Origin: Acidobacteriota bacterium
Lineage (GTDB): Bacteria > Acidobacteriota > Vicinamibacteria > Marinacidobacterales > SMYC01
NCBI GenBank assembly: GCA_030598165.1
Contig: JAUVQL010000097.1
Coordinates: 1-5,229, forward strand
Reading direction: 5' to 3'
Length of the DNA: 5,229 bases
Numbering within the stretch: the stretch's first letter is position 1; each line of letters opens with the position of its first letter. Shown here piece by piece: positions 1 through 5,229 of the stretch. Under the pieces are notes generated by a model. That model made no database searches, was not told the origin of the DNA, and saw only the letters and a program-made list of their open reading frames with translations. The position numbers and the translations under genes are program-made.

Positions 1-58
1 GAGGCAAGAATAGGAACGGAATGAAGAGGAGACATTTCATCAGTTTAGCTAAGGTCAT
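1..58 (-). CDS. Probable N-terminus of an exported or membrane protein, cut by the left edge
   Basis: Read on the minus strand from an ATG at 58, the frame stays open to the window edge and gives MTLAKLMKCLLFIPFLFLP. That is a short lysine-containing start followed by an unbroken hydrophobic stretch, as in a signal peptide or first membrane segment. A G-rich stretch (GGGGGA, 64-69) lies 5 bases upstream and could serve as a weak ribosome binding site. An in-frame stop at 92-94 limits upstream extension. A second in-frame ATG at 40 would give MKCLLFIPFLFLP, which has a cleaner signal-peptide start but a poorer binding site. The orientation matches the two genes to its right, so it could be the next member of that cluster, 172 bp downstream. 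Only 19 codons are visible, so no family can be named and chance remains possible. The plus-strand reading of the same bases (stop at 78-80) lacks such a pattern. Confidence 0.4.
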   Translation of the reverse strand, partial: MTLAKLMKCLLFIPFLFLP

Positions 59-169
59 CTCGGTCCCCCGATTCAAATAGTCAATTGTCGACTAGCTTGG
101 TCCACGCAGAATGTTACGCGATCTTAGTGATAGCGAGGAGGAGAATCAAACAAGAATGGTGGGATCCTA

Positions 170-225
170 TTCTCGGGTTCTCGAGTTCTTGAGTCCTCGA
201 GTTCTCGGGTTCTTGACTTCTTGAC
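170..225. repeat. Seven-copy array of a degenerate 8-bp unit
   Basis: Seven adjacent octamers sit in perfect register: TTCTCGGG, TTCTCGAG, TTCTTGAG, TCCTCGAG, TTCTCGGG, TTCTTGAC and TTCTTGAC. The consensus is TTCTYGRG, and variation falls mainly at positions 5, 7 and 8. The array begins after GGATCCTA and ends five bases from the stop codon (231-233) of the propeller gene, so on that gene's transcript it forms the first 60 or so bases of the 3' untranslated region, as purine-rich units of the type CTCGAGAA. Units 2 and 4 each contain the self-complementary CTCGAG (180-185 and 196-201), which could form a 6-bp stem with a 10-base loop. There is no T-run for an intrinsic terminator. The unit is not a multiple of three, so it is unlikely to be coding. 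Function is unknown. Confidence 0.85.
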
Positions 226-230
226 CTAAA

Positions 231-2489
231 CTAGCGTATTTCAACTCTCGCCGTTGCCACGTTTTTCAAGAGATCGGTCACTTTGACGACCAAGGTATGG
301 ACACCATCAGAGAAGCCCGTCATAGAGAAATCGAAGGACTCCTGCTTGGAGTCTGCGATGCCATCTGTGGGATAGACAACGTGCCATTTCCCTGAGTCCA
401 CGGAGTATTCCACCTTTTTTATCGCGCTCGAATCGTCTTCGGCTTGGAAAGTAATTTGGTGTCCTCCTTGAGCGGGTGTCGCCTGTATGCCGGCCACACG
501 GGGAGGTGTATTGTCGACTTTGAAGGAACGGCTTTCTTTCTCTCCGGTGAGCGAGAGATCGTTCGGATTACTGGGCCGATCGCTGGCGACGATCTTGAGC
601 GTGTAACGGCCGTCTGGCATGGCGACTGTATCCCAAGCGATGACACTCTCATGGACGTCGTCTCGCAAGAGTTTCCACAGAGTTTCATTTTCCCCCCGGT
701 AGAAAACACCGTAAGACAATTTGTCGTCATTGGGGTCGTTGGCCGACCAAGTGACGGTTTGAAATCCCTTCTTATAGAACTTACGACTGTAGGTGATGGG
801 GGAGATGGCCGTCGGCGTGGTGGGGGTGCCAGAAGACTGCCCGAAACCGGAAGAAGCTTCAGGTGTCTCGATTGAACCGTCTAAACCCATAATCTCGGCT
901 TGCCCAGTGGCGATGAGTGGCTTTTGGAATGTGTCTCCCGGAGGGTGGAGCGTTATCTTGGAAATAGACGGACTCAAATTATGCTGAAGGTAGACCGACG
1001 TTACTTTGTGGAGCTCGGGCGAACCGTTACCATCGGTACTTCTCAAGATAGCGCGCCACTGCAAGAAGCGCCCACCGGGGCTGCTGATTTGGTCACCATC
1101 GGATATCGTGTACCCGGCGGACCATTCACTCCAAGTGTTATCAGGTCTCGATGAATTACCCGTTCGTGTCTGGATACTCAGACCGGTTCCAGCCGGTGAG
1201 CGAGCTTCCCACCGGATTCTGCCCATCGACGATACGGCATTGGTGTCCTTGACGGGAGAGTAATAAATCCCTTCTGTCCGTCGTTCACTGGCCAAACGAT
1301 ACACACGTGCGGGATTAGCGGTGGCGAAGTAGGTCGACCGACCGTCGGGGGAATAAATAGAGGTCACTTGATCGGCTTCTACACGAGCGAGTAGCGAACT
1401 GGTCTTGTCTTGGTGGACGAGGAAAATCCGGCCGTCCTTGCCCGTTCCCACCATGATGCGGTCATCTGTCTCGAGTTTGAGGGACAAAGGCGTGTCCTCA
1501 CTGGAGCCCCATAGTCGTTCGACGGAGCCCTGAGGGCTAATACGATAGACGGCTCCTTTCAATCCAGAGGTGCTCGCAGACGGTCCTGACGCGACTGTAG
1601 GCATCAAAGCTGCGGAAACGGTGACGGTGACGGACTCCGTCACACCCCCGACAGCTTGCGGGGCTTGACTGGTCGCCGGTGATGGTGGTTGGAGCTCACC
1701 TCCGGATGGCGGGGGCGCCGCGCGACGTTCTCCGTTGATGGCAGCGGCATAAACGTTCCCGCGCGAATCGAGGACGATCGAGTGTACTTCCTGGAACGGA
1801 GTATCGAACAGGACGGAGGCCTTACCGCTTCGTTCGATTTTGAAAACGAGGCCGCTGGAATCGCTTCCTGCATAGATATTCCCGTCGGAATCAGTGGCGA
1901 GACAAACGAGATGGGTCTCCTGGCTCGCGAAGATCACCTCGCTCTGGCCACCCGGAGTGACTCGATAGACACTACCTTTATCGCCGGTGGCCACCAGCAA
2001 ATTCCCTGTTCCATCGAGTATTAGGTCCCAAATATAGCGGTCATCAGGATCGAAAAAAATGTCTCGAGCTCCTTCCGCGCTGATCTTATATACCGCGCCG
2101 CGCGGAGAAGTACCCGCAAATACGTTACCCTGCCGATCTACCGCCAAACCGTGGACCTGTAACTCGTTGGTGTCGGCAACTGCCTTGGCATCGCCGGACG
2201 TATCGATTCTGTAAACTTTGCCTTCGTTACCACTTCCTGCATAAAGGTTGCCGTTCCTATCGGATACTAGGCTCCAGAAGAAGGGGTCGGTGGCTTCATA
2301 GAGATTTCTCGTGTCGGGCGCCAAGCTGATGGTACCGTCACTCGCAATGGAAAGTCCTTCAACTTCACCCTCTAGGAAATCCGCCTGGTTCTCCATGGTC
2401 CAAAACGTGGGCAAGGAAGCTAGGGCTGTCACTGCGACTATCGACGCGGTGAAAACAATCAGTAGGAATCGGTGCGACCGAAGATGCAT
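231..2489 (-). CDS. Exported seven-bladed beta-propeller protein with C-terminal jelly-roll-like and Ig/FN3-like modules
   Basis: From the ATG at 2489 the product is 752 residues. Residues 1-24 look like a Sec signal peptide: a basic start (MHLRSHR), a hydrophobic core and an ALA cleavage site before SLP. There is no lipobox cysteine. Residues about 64-408 hold seven repeats of roughly 41 residues, each with a D-x-x-GN-[LVI]-[YFL] turn, an AG[ST]/ATG strand and a G-x-[VI]-[YF]-[RK]-[IV] strand. This matches an NHL/SMP-30-like seven-bladed propeller. Blade 5 is split by a 53-residue Pro/Ser/Thr/Ala-rich insert (255-307). Residues about 412-505 resemble a beta-sandwich seen after such propellers (QTRTGN, TWSEWS, SPGGRFLQWRA). 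A low-complexity linker (about 525-565) leads to an FN3-like domain (568-660) and a final Ig-like domain (664-752). It probably acts outside the cytoplasm in protein or glycan binding; no catalytic signature was recognised. It lies 47 bp after the S55-like gene on the same strand, so co-transcription is likely. In-frame TTG (2507) and ATG (2498) are alternative starts but fit the ribosome binding site poorly. Confidence 0.9.
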   Translation of the reverse strand: MHLRSHRFLLIVFTASIVAVTALASLPTFWTMENQADFLEGEVEGLSIASDGTISLAPDTRNLYEATDPFFWSLVSDRNGNLYAGSGNEGKVYRIDTSGDAKAVADTNELQVHGLAVDRQGNVFAGTSPRGAVYKISAEGARDIFFDPDDRYIWDLILDGTGNLLVATGDKGSVYRVTPGGQSEVIFASQETHLVCLATDSDGNIYAGSDSSGLVFKIERSGKASVLFDTPFQEVHSIVLDSRGNVYAAAINGERRAAPPPSGGELQPPSPATSQAPQAVGGVTESVTVTVSAALMPTVASGPSASTSGLKGAVYRISPQGSVERLWGSSEDTPLSLKLETDDRIMVGTGKDGRIFLVHQDKTSSLLARVEADQVTSIYSPDGRSTYFATANPARVYRLASERRTEGIYYSPVKDTNAVSSMGRIRWEARSPAGTGLSIQTRTGNSSRPDNTWSEWSAGYTISDGDQISSPGGRFLQWRAILRSTDGNGSPELHKVTSVYLQHNLSPSISKITLHPPGDTFQKPLIATGQAEIMGLDGSIETPEASSGFGQSSGTPTTPTAISPITYSRKFYKKGFQTVTWSANDPNDDKLSYGVFYRGENETLWKLLRDDVHESVIAWDTVAMPDGRYTLKIVASDRPSNPNDLSLTGEKESRSFKVDNTPPRVAGIQATPAQGGHQITFQAEDDSSAIKKVEYSVDSGKWHVVYPTDGIADSKQESFDFSMTGFSDGVHTLVVKVTDLLKNVATARVEIR
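1627..1643. repeat. Perfect short inverted repeat inside the blade-5 insert
   Basis: GTGACGG and CCGTCAC flank a 3-base spacer, giving a perfect 7-bp stem. An extra GTGACG copy lies directly beside it (1621-1626). It falls in the codons for the Thr/Val/Ser run of the low-complexity insert of the propeller protein. Alternating Val/Thr codons (GTC/ACC/ACG) readily create such symmetry, so it may have no separate role. Confidence 0.5.
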
Positions 2490-2498
2490 GGAACTCAT

Positions 2499-2504
2499 TC
2501 CTTT
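2499..2504 (-). promoter_or_regulatory. Ribosome binding site that favours the ATG at 2489
   Basis: On the minus strand AAAGGA is followed by nine bases and then the ATG at 2489. The same motif overlaps the upstream TTG start (2507) and abuts the ATG at 2498, leaving neither a usable spacing. The resulting N-terminus, MHLRSHR followed by a hydrophobic run, is also the cleanest signal peptide. Confidence 0.55.
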
Positions 2505-2536
2505 CAACTTACGGATTTAGGTGTCGTTTGCTCGCC

Positions 2537-4390
2537 TCAAGGATTCTTGACGGTGAGCTCGAGAACCCGCGAGCCGCTGACGCTGAAATCGGTTGACAGT
2601 TCGTACTCCCACAAAGTTGAGCTGTAGATGGGGATGAAACTGGCGCTAGATCGATCTGCTTCGAGAACGTCCAATACGCTTGGAGGTAAAGAGGACAGAT
2701 ATTCACCGGCCACAATGGCACCGCCGCTCCCCGGTCGAGTTAAACGAACGTAGAGGCGGTTGTTTTTTCGAAGTCCATTGAGGGCTCTCATCAACTGAGG
2801 GAAGTTTCGCGGCTCGAAACTGGAGCGCGTAATGCGGGTCTCGATGGCGGAGATCGTGGTGGCATCGGCAACCAGGAGTTGAAGCTTGCCTTCTTCTACA
2901 TTGGACGGCACCTCGATGGTGACTCTCTCGAGCGTTTCCTCCCCCCGGTAGGAACGTAGGAGCACTTTCAGGGGAACGCTTCCTCCAGGCGCAACCTGAT
3001 CCGTGTCCAACCAAGCCCGAACGAGTCGAGCGGTGTCGAGACTCTCCGATGCTTCGATCTCTACGTCGACGTCTCTAATTTGGATTTTTTCGAAGTCGTT
3101 GGTCATCAAAAAGGACATGGGGGCCGCCACCATTGCCGAGGCCGCCATCGCCGACCCTTGACCGGCGAAAACGTCATCGATGATGACGCGACGGTCCTCA
3201 TCCATGACCACGCGGGCCGAGATCTTGACGGTTTGGCTGCCGAAGTCCCGTTCTGTCGTCTGTAGGACGGATATTAGAGATGCATATGCAAGGAGCGGGG
3301 AGAACAGCTCATCGTTGACGATCTCGAGTTTGAATTTCTTGTCTTGACCGCGACTCGTCTTGACCGCTATGGCCAGGGGAATCGTGCGAGGTCTAGAGCC
3401 AATGATACCTTTGAGGGCAGTTTGTCGATCTTGTAGCCATGTACCAACGACCGGCCCAGCGCTCGTAATCTTGAAAGAGCTTTGGAGGCTGGGGAGCACG
3501 AGATGAACCTCCGCAAAAGTCATGGGGTACTCGATGGGACCCAAATTAAACAACGGGTGCCCAAAAGCATAGACGGCACCGGTTGCCGAGTCGACATGCG
3601 TGACAGTCCCCGTCGGAGTGAAATTATAGTCACCTGTGACAAGGCCAACTCCTACGGCGTCGCCCGGCCTGATTGAGGCTGTATTTAGGTTGGACAAGTC
3701 GATTTGACCCGACGTTGACTGTCCCGATGGAAGGGCCGCGCCACCCATCAAGGGTTCCACGCCTAGTTTCCGCAGAATCGGTGTTATCTGCTCGATAGAT
3801 TCCTGAGTGAAACCATGAAACGAGGCCGGATTGGCGATGGGTGAGAGCAGTTTACCCAAGTAGGGTTTCAAGAGATCTACCCCAGTCAACGATGTACCTT
3901 GGATGGAGATCGATCGAGACCTCGTGGGAATCGCGGATTCGAGCTTGTCAGGTTCCAGAGGAAAACTCATTCGCGCGGCGCGCCGGGCCGGGGCCGGTGT
4001 CGAAGTTGCTTCAATCATTTCTGCTATGGGGGTTATTCCGGCTATGGGCTCCTTCGAAAACGGAAAGGAGAATGCAACGGCGCCAATCAGCTTGTCGTCG
4101 ATGTAGACGGGACTTCCGCTCATCCCGGCAATGACGCCGGTCTCGGCAAGAGGTCCCCCTTCCAGTTTGGCGAGAATGAGGTCTTGCTTGGGGCCATATT
4201 TCAGCATGACACCTAGGATATGGACCTTGAAGGAATCGATTTTATTTCCCGAAAAAACAGTGAATCCTACGCCTTCCATTCCCGGCTTTATTTGTGAGAC
4301 TGGAAGCATCTCAACGGGAGCGGATGTCGCGACACCCGCCACGGAAGTGAGGATGGCCACCAGGACGGCAGTTGCGGATAGTAGCCTCAT
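2537..4390 (-). CDS. Exported SpoIVB/S55-peptidase-like protein with Ser motif before His motif
   Basis: The product is 617 residues with a Sec-type signal peptide (MRLLSATAVL onward, cleavage near residues 21-24). Residues 28-130 contain the PGMEGVGFTVFSG opening, then GMSGSPV (89-95), and DDKLIGAVAFSF with AGITPI. These match the segment around the catalytic Ser of SpoIVB-type S55 serine peptidases; by analogy with the GDSGGP motif, Ser91 is the likely nucleophile. Residues about 240-282 contain RPGDAVGVGLVTGDY, TGTVTHVD and YAFGHPLFN, matching the SpoIVB stretch that carries the catalytic His, here His278. In SpoIVB the His segment precedes the Ser segment; here the order is reversed. An Ala/Met-rich stretch (410-428) precedes a C-terminal beta-rich region (about 455-617) of unknown role, containing LRKNNRLYVRL and SSLPPSVLDVL. 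It may be an extracytoplasmic peptidase or a peptidase-like adaptor; activity is not proven by sequence. It is the first gene of a likely two-gene unit with the downstream propeller gene. The start is supported by AGAGGT seven bases upstream. Confidence 0.88.
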   Translation of the reverse strand: MRLLSATAVLVAILTSVAGVATSAPVEMLPVSQIKPGMEGVGFTVFSGNKIDSFKVHILGVMLKYGPKQDLILAKLEGGPLAETGVIAGMSGSPVYIDDKLIGAVAFSFPFSKEPIAGITPIAEMIEATSTPAPARRAARMSFPLEPDKLESAIPTRSRSISIQGTSLTGVDLLKPYLGKLLSPIANPASFHGFTQESIEQITPILRKLGVEPLMGGAALPSGQSTSGQIDLSNLNTASIRPGDAVGVGLVTGDYNFTPTGTVTHVDSATGAVYAFGHPLFNLGPIEYPMTFAEVHLVLPSLQSSFKITSAGPVVGTWLQDRQTALKGIIGSRPRTIPLAIAVKTSRGQDKKFKLEIVNDELFSPLLAYASLISVLQTTERDFGSQTVKISARVVMDEDRRVIIDDVFAGQGSAMAASAMVAAPMSFLMTNDFEKIQIRDVDVEIEASESLDTARLVRAWLDTDQVAPGGSVPLKVLLRSYRGEETLERVTIEVPSNVEEGKLQLLVADATTISAIETRITRSSFEPRNFPQLMRALNGLRKNNRLYVRLTRPGSGGAIVAGEYLSSLPPSVLDVLEADRSSASFIPIYSSTLWEYELSTDFSVSGSRVLELTVKNP

Positions 4391-4397
4391 CTTGTTG

Positions 4398-4403
4398 ACC
4401 TCT
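4398..4403 (-). promoter_or_regulatory. Ribosome binding site of the S55-like gene
   Basis: AGAGGT on the minus strand is separated by seven bases from the ATG at 4390, a standard Shine-Dalgarno spacing. It agrees with the start that gives a proper signal peptide. Confidence 0.7.
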
Positions 4404-4517
4404 AATTATTTATCTGAGTAGATAGTATGTTTTTGCTAAACCCCTACCGACGAGACCGCGACGGGCGGATTCGAGTCGCTCGTAGGAGATTGTTTTATTT
4501 TCCAGAAAAGCGCCAAA

Positions 4518-4546
4518 TCGACAACTTAAATGTGTCCAACTAAATA
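4518..4546 (+). promoter_or_regulatory. Weak sigma-70-like promoter candidate for aroD
   Basis: TCGACA (4518-4523) matches five of six bases of the -35 consensus and is followed after 17 bases by TAAATA (4541-4546), only a partial match to the -10 box. An overlapping TATGAT (4545-4550) is the better -10 sequence but lies 21 bases away. Placement upstream of aroD and downstream of a GC-rich block is reasonable. Boxes this weak occur by chance. Confidence 0.25.
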
Positions 4547-4573
4547 TGATAGTTCAAGGATGCGATTTGGTCA

Positions 4574-4628
4574 AAGGATCCGTCAAGCAGGAAGGACGCC
4601 GCCGACTTCCCTGAGACGGACTTCTCAG
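4574..4628 (+). other. Foldable element in the aroD leader, two competing hairpins
   Basis: On the plus strand TCCGTC (4579-4584) pairs with GACGGA (4615-4620). Inside it CAGGAAG (4588-4594) pairs with CTTCCCTG (4606-4613) apart from one bulged base, around an 11-base loop. AAG/CTT (4574-4576 with 4621-4623) can extend the base. A second perfect 6-bp stem, CTGAGA (4611-4616) with TCTCAG (4623-4628), uses some of the same bases, so the two folds exclude each other. There is no U-run after either, so it is not an intrinsic terminator. It lies about 115 bases before the aroD start. It matches no riboswitch class I can recognise, and no regulatory role is shown. Confidence 0.4.
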
Positions 4629-4742
4629 TAAAGATATGCAATAACAAGGAAAAGTTTGGTGAAGGGAGACAGCAAATCCGCCGTAGTCTTGACGAAGGTG
4701 GAGGCCTCGTGCGTAAATATCGACCACAGGATGGCTTTGACC

Positions 4743-5229
4743 ATGACAAAAATCGTCGCCTCCATTTTGGCATCTTCAACGGAGCAGATGATTCGATTGA
4801 TGAGGGAGGCAACCGACGGCGCCGATCTCATCGAGCTTCGAGTTGACGGCATCGATTCGATGTCACCGAAGGAGCTAAGACTCCTTAAAGCGGCAGCAAC
4901 GGAACCTCTCATCCTTACCTGTCGTAGCTCGGGCGAAGGTGGGCTATTCCGCGGCTCCGAGAAGGAGCGCCTGGATATTCTACGTTCTGCAATGGAGCTT
5001 TCGTTTGATTATGTGGACGTGGAGCTGAGCTCGCTCGAAGAGGGTTTCGAGGTTGGCCACTCGGACTCCAAGCTCATTGTTTCTTGCCATGAGTTCGACA
5101 AGTTGCCGGAAGATCTACCCACACTCGTCGAGAGAGGGATTAAAATCGGCGCCGATGTTATCAAGCTAGCGGTCAAGGTTGGCTCACTCGCGGATGCTTT
5201 TCAATTAGCCGACGCAGGAGAGGCGGCCC
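4743..5229 (+). CDS. aroD: Type I 3-dehydroquinate dehydratase, 3' end beyond the window
   Basis: The 162 visible codons encode a class I dehydroquinase, the Schiff-base enzyme that converts 3-dehydroquinate to 3-dehydroshikimate in the cytoplasmic shikimate pathway. The expected landmarks occur in order: MTKIVASI strand 1; ADLIELRVD with substrate-binding Glu31 and Arg33; TCRSSGEGG with Arg61 and Glu65; SCHEF with the catalytic His116; and KIGADVIKLAV with the Schiff-base Lys141. The family is usually about 220-250 residues, so the last third, including the C-terminal Arg and substrate-closing loop, lies to the right. A fusion to shikimate dehydrogenase (AroE), known in some lineages, cannot be excluded. 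The ATG at 4743 starts exactly where the family starts, with AGGATGG upstream. In-frame alternatives are ATG 4731 (four extra residues) and GTG 4659 (28 extra residues, with AAGGA eight bases upstream). It is transcribed away from the S55-like gene. Confidence 0.95.
   Translation, partial: MTKIVASILASSTEQMIRLMREATDGADLIELRVDGIDSMSPKELRLLKAAATEPLILTCRSSGEGGLFRGSEKERLDILRSAMELSFDYVDVELSSLEEGFEVGHSDSKLIVSCHEFDKLPEDLPTLVERGIKIGADVIKLAVKVGSLADAFQLADAGEAA

Larger units (their letters stand above)
4391..4742. other. Divergent intergenic region between the S55-like gene and aroD
   Basis: This 352-bp stretch separates genes pointing away from each other, so it should hold promoters for both. Next to the S55-like gene it is A/T-rich (4404-4440), with a possible minus-strand -10 box TACTAT at 4422-4427 but no good -35 partner. 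The middle (4441-4490) is GC-rich and contains GCGAC/GTCGC, a short inverted pair. The part near aroD (4518-4742) has a weak plus-strand promoter candidate and a foldable leader. The longest ATG reading I would mention there is 22 codons (4546-4614), with no ribosome binding site. Open frames across 4553-4850 on both strands overlap aroD and look like shadows of it. I see no RNA gene. Confidence 0.7.

Noticed and set aside
59..230. Rho-independent terminator for the propeller gene
   Set aside because: The octamer array can form short stems, but no stable GC-rich stem followed by a U-run on the minus-strand transcript was found.
444..875. 143-codon open frame on the plus strand
   Set aside because: It is antisense to the FN3-like and Ig-like part of the propeller protein, whose domain pattern is convincing, and its own translation shows no recognisable motif.
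2544..2569. Copies of the octamer units (TTCTTGAC and an inverted CTCGAGAACCCG) near the 3' end of the S55-like gene
   Set aside because: They lie in coding sequence with a sensible product, and with several allowed variants a match of eight bases somewhere in 5 kb on two strands is expected by chance.
3172..3188. Perfect inverted repeat CGTCATC-GAT-GATGACG
   Set aside because: It sits in the codons for the VIIDD stretch of the S55-like protein; repeated ATC/GAT/GAC codons explain it, and nothing suggests an operator or terminator inside the gene.
4546..4614. 22-codon reading in the aroD leader considered as an attenuation leader peptide
   Set aside because: It has no ribosome binding site and no cluster of aromatic-residue codons, and no terminator hairpin follows.
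4540..4912. Two overlapping minus-strand open frames of 90 and 95 codons
   Set aside because: They run antisense into the conserved aroD start; their translations are Ser/Arg/Leu-rich without motifs, as expected of shadows.

Overview
The window holds two complete genes on the minus strand, one 5'-complete gene running off the right edge on the plus strand, and probably the first codons of another minus-strand gene at the left edge. The sequence is moderately GC-rich. The best hint to the organism is the roughly 600-residue exported protein with SpoIVB/S55-like motifs next to a large exported beta-propeller protein. I associate that kind of protein with Acidobacteriota and related deep-branching, Gram-negative-type bacteria. 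This is recall of family distribution, not something proved by the sequence.

Layout from left to right: (1) 1-58, minus: likely start of a secreted or membrane protein, cut by the window edge. (2) 59-230: intergenic, with a 56-bp array of seven degenerate 8-bp units ending five bases from the stop codon of the next gene. (3) 231-2489, minus: exported seven-bladed beta-propeller protein with C-terminal jelly-roll-like, FN3-like and Ig-like modules. (4) 2537-4390, minus: exported S55-family-like protein in which the Ser and His motifs appear in the opposite order to SpoIVB. (5) 4391-4742: divergent intergenic region with weak promoter-like boxes and a foldable leader in front of aroD. (6) 4743 to the right edge, plus: type I 3-dehydroquinate dehydratase (AroD) with all the catalytic residues expected up to that point.

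The S55-like gene and the propeller gene are 47 bp apart on the same strand, and both carry Sec-type signal peptides. They are probably one transcript making two extracytoplasmic proteins, and the propeller/Ig protein could be a partner, scaffold or substrate of the S55-like protein; that functional link is inference. AroD is a cytoplasmic shikimate-pathway enzyme transcribed the other way and has no evident functional tie to the pair.

No tRNA, rRNA, CRISPR array, insertion sequence or convincing Rho-independent terminator was seen. The observations most worth a second look are the swapped motif order in the S55-like protein, the in-register octamer array after the propeller gene, and the structured aroD leader.
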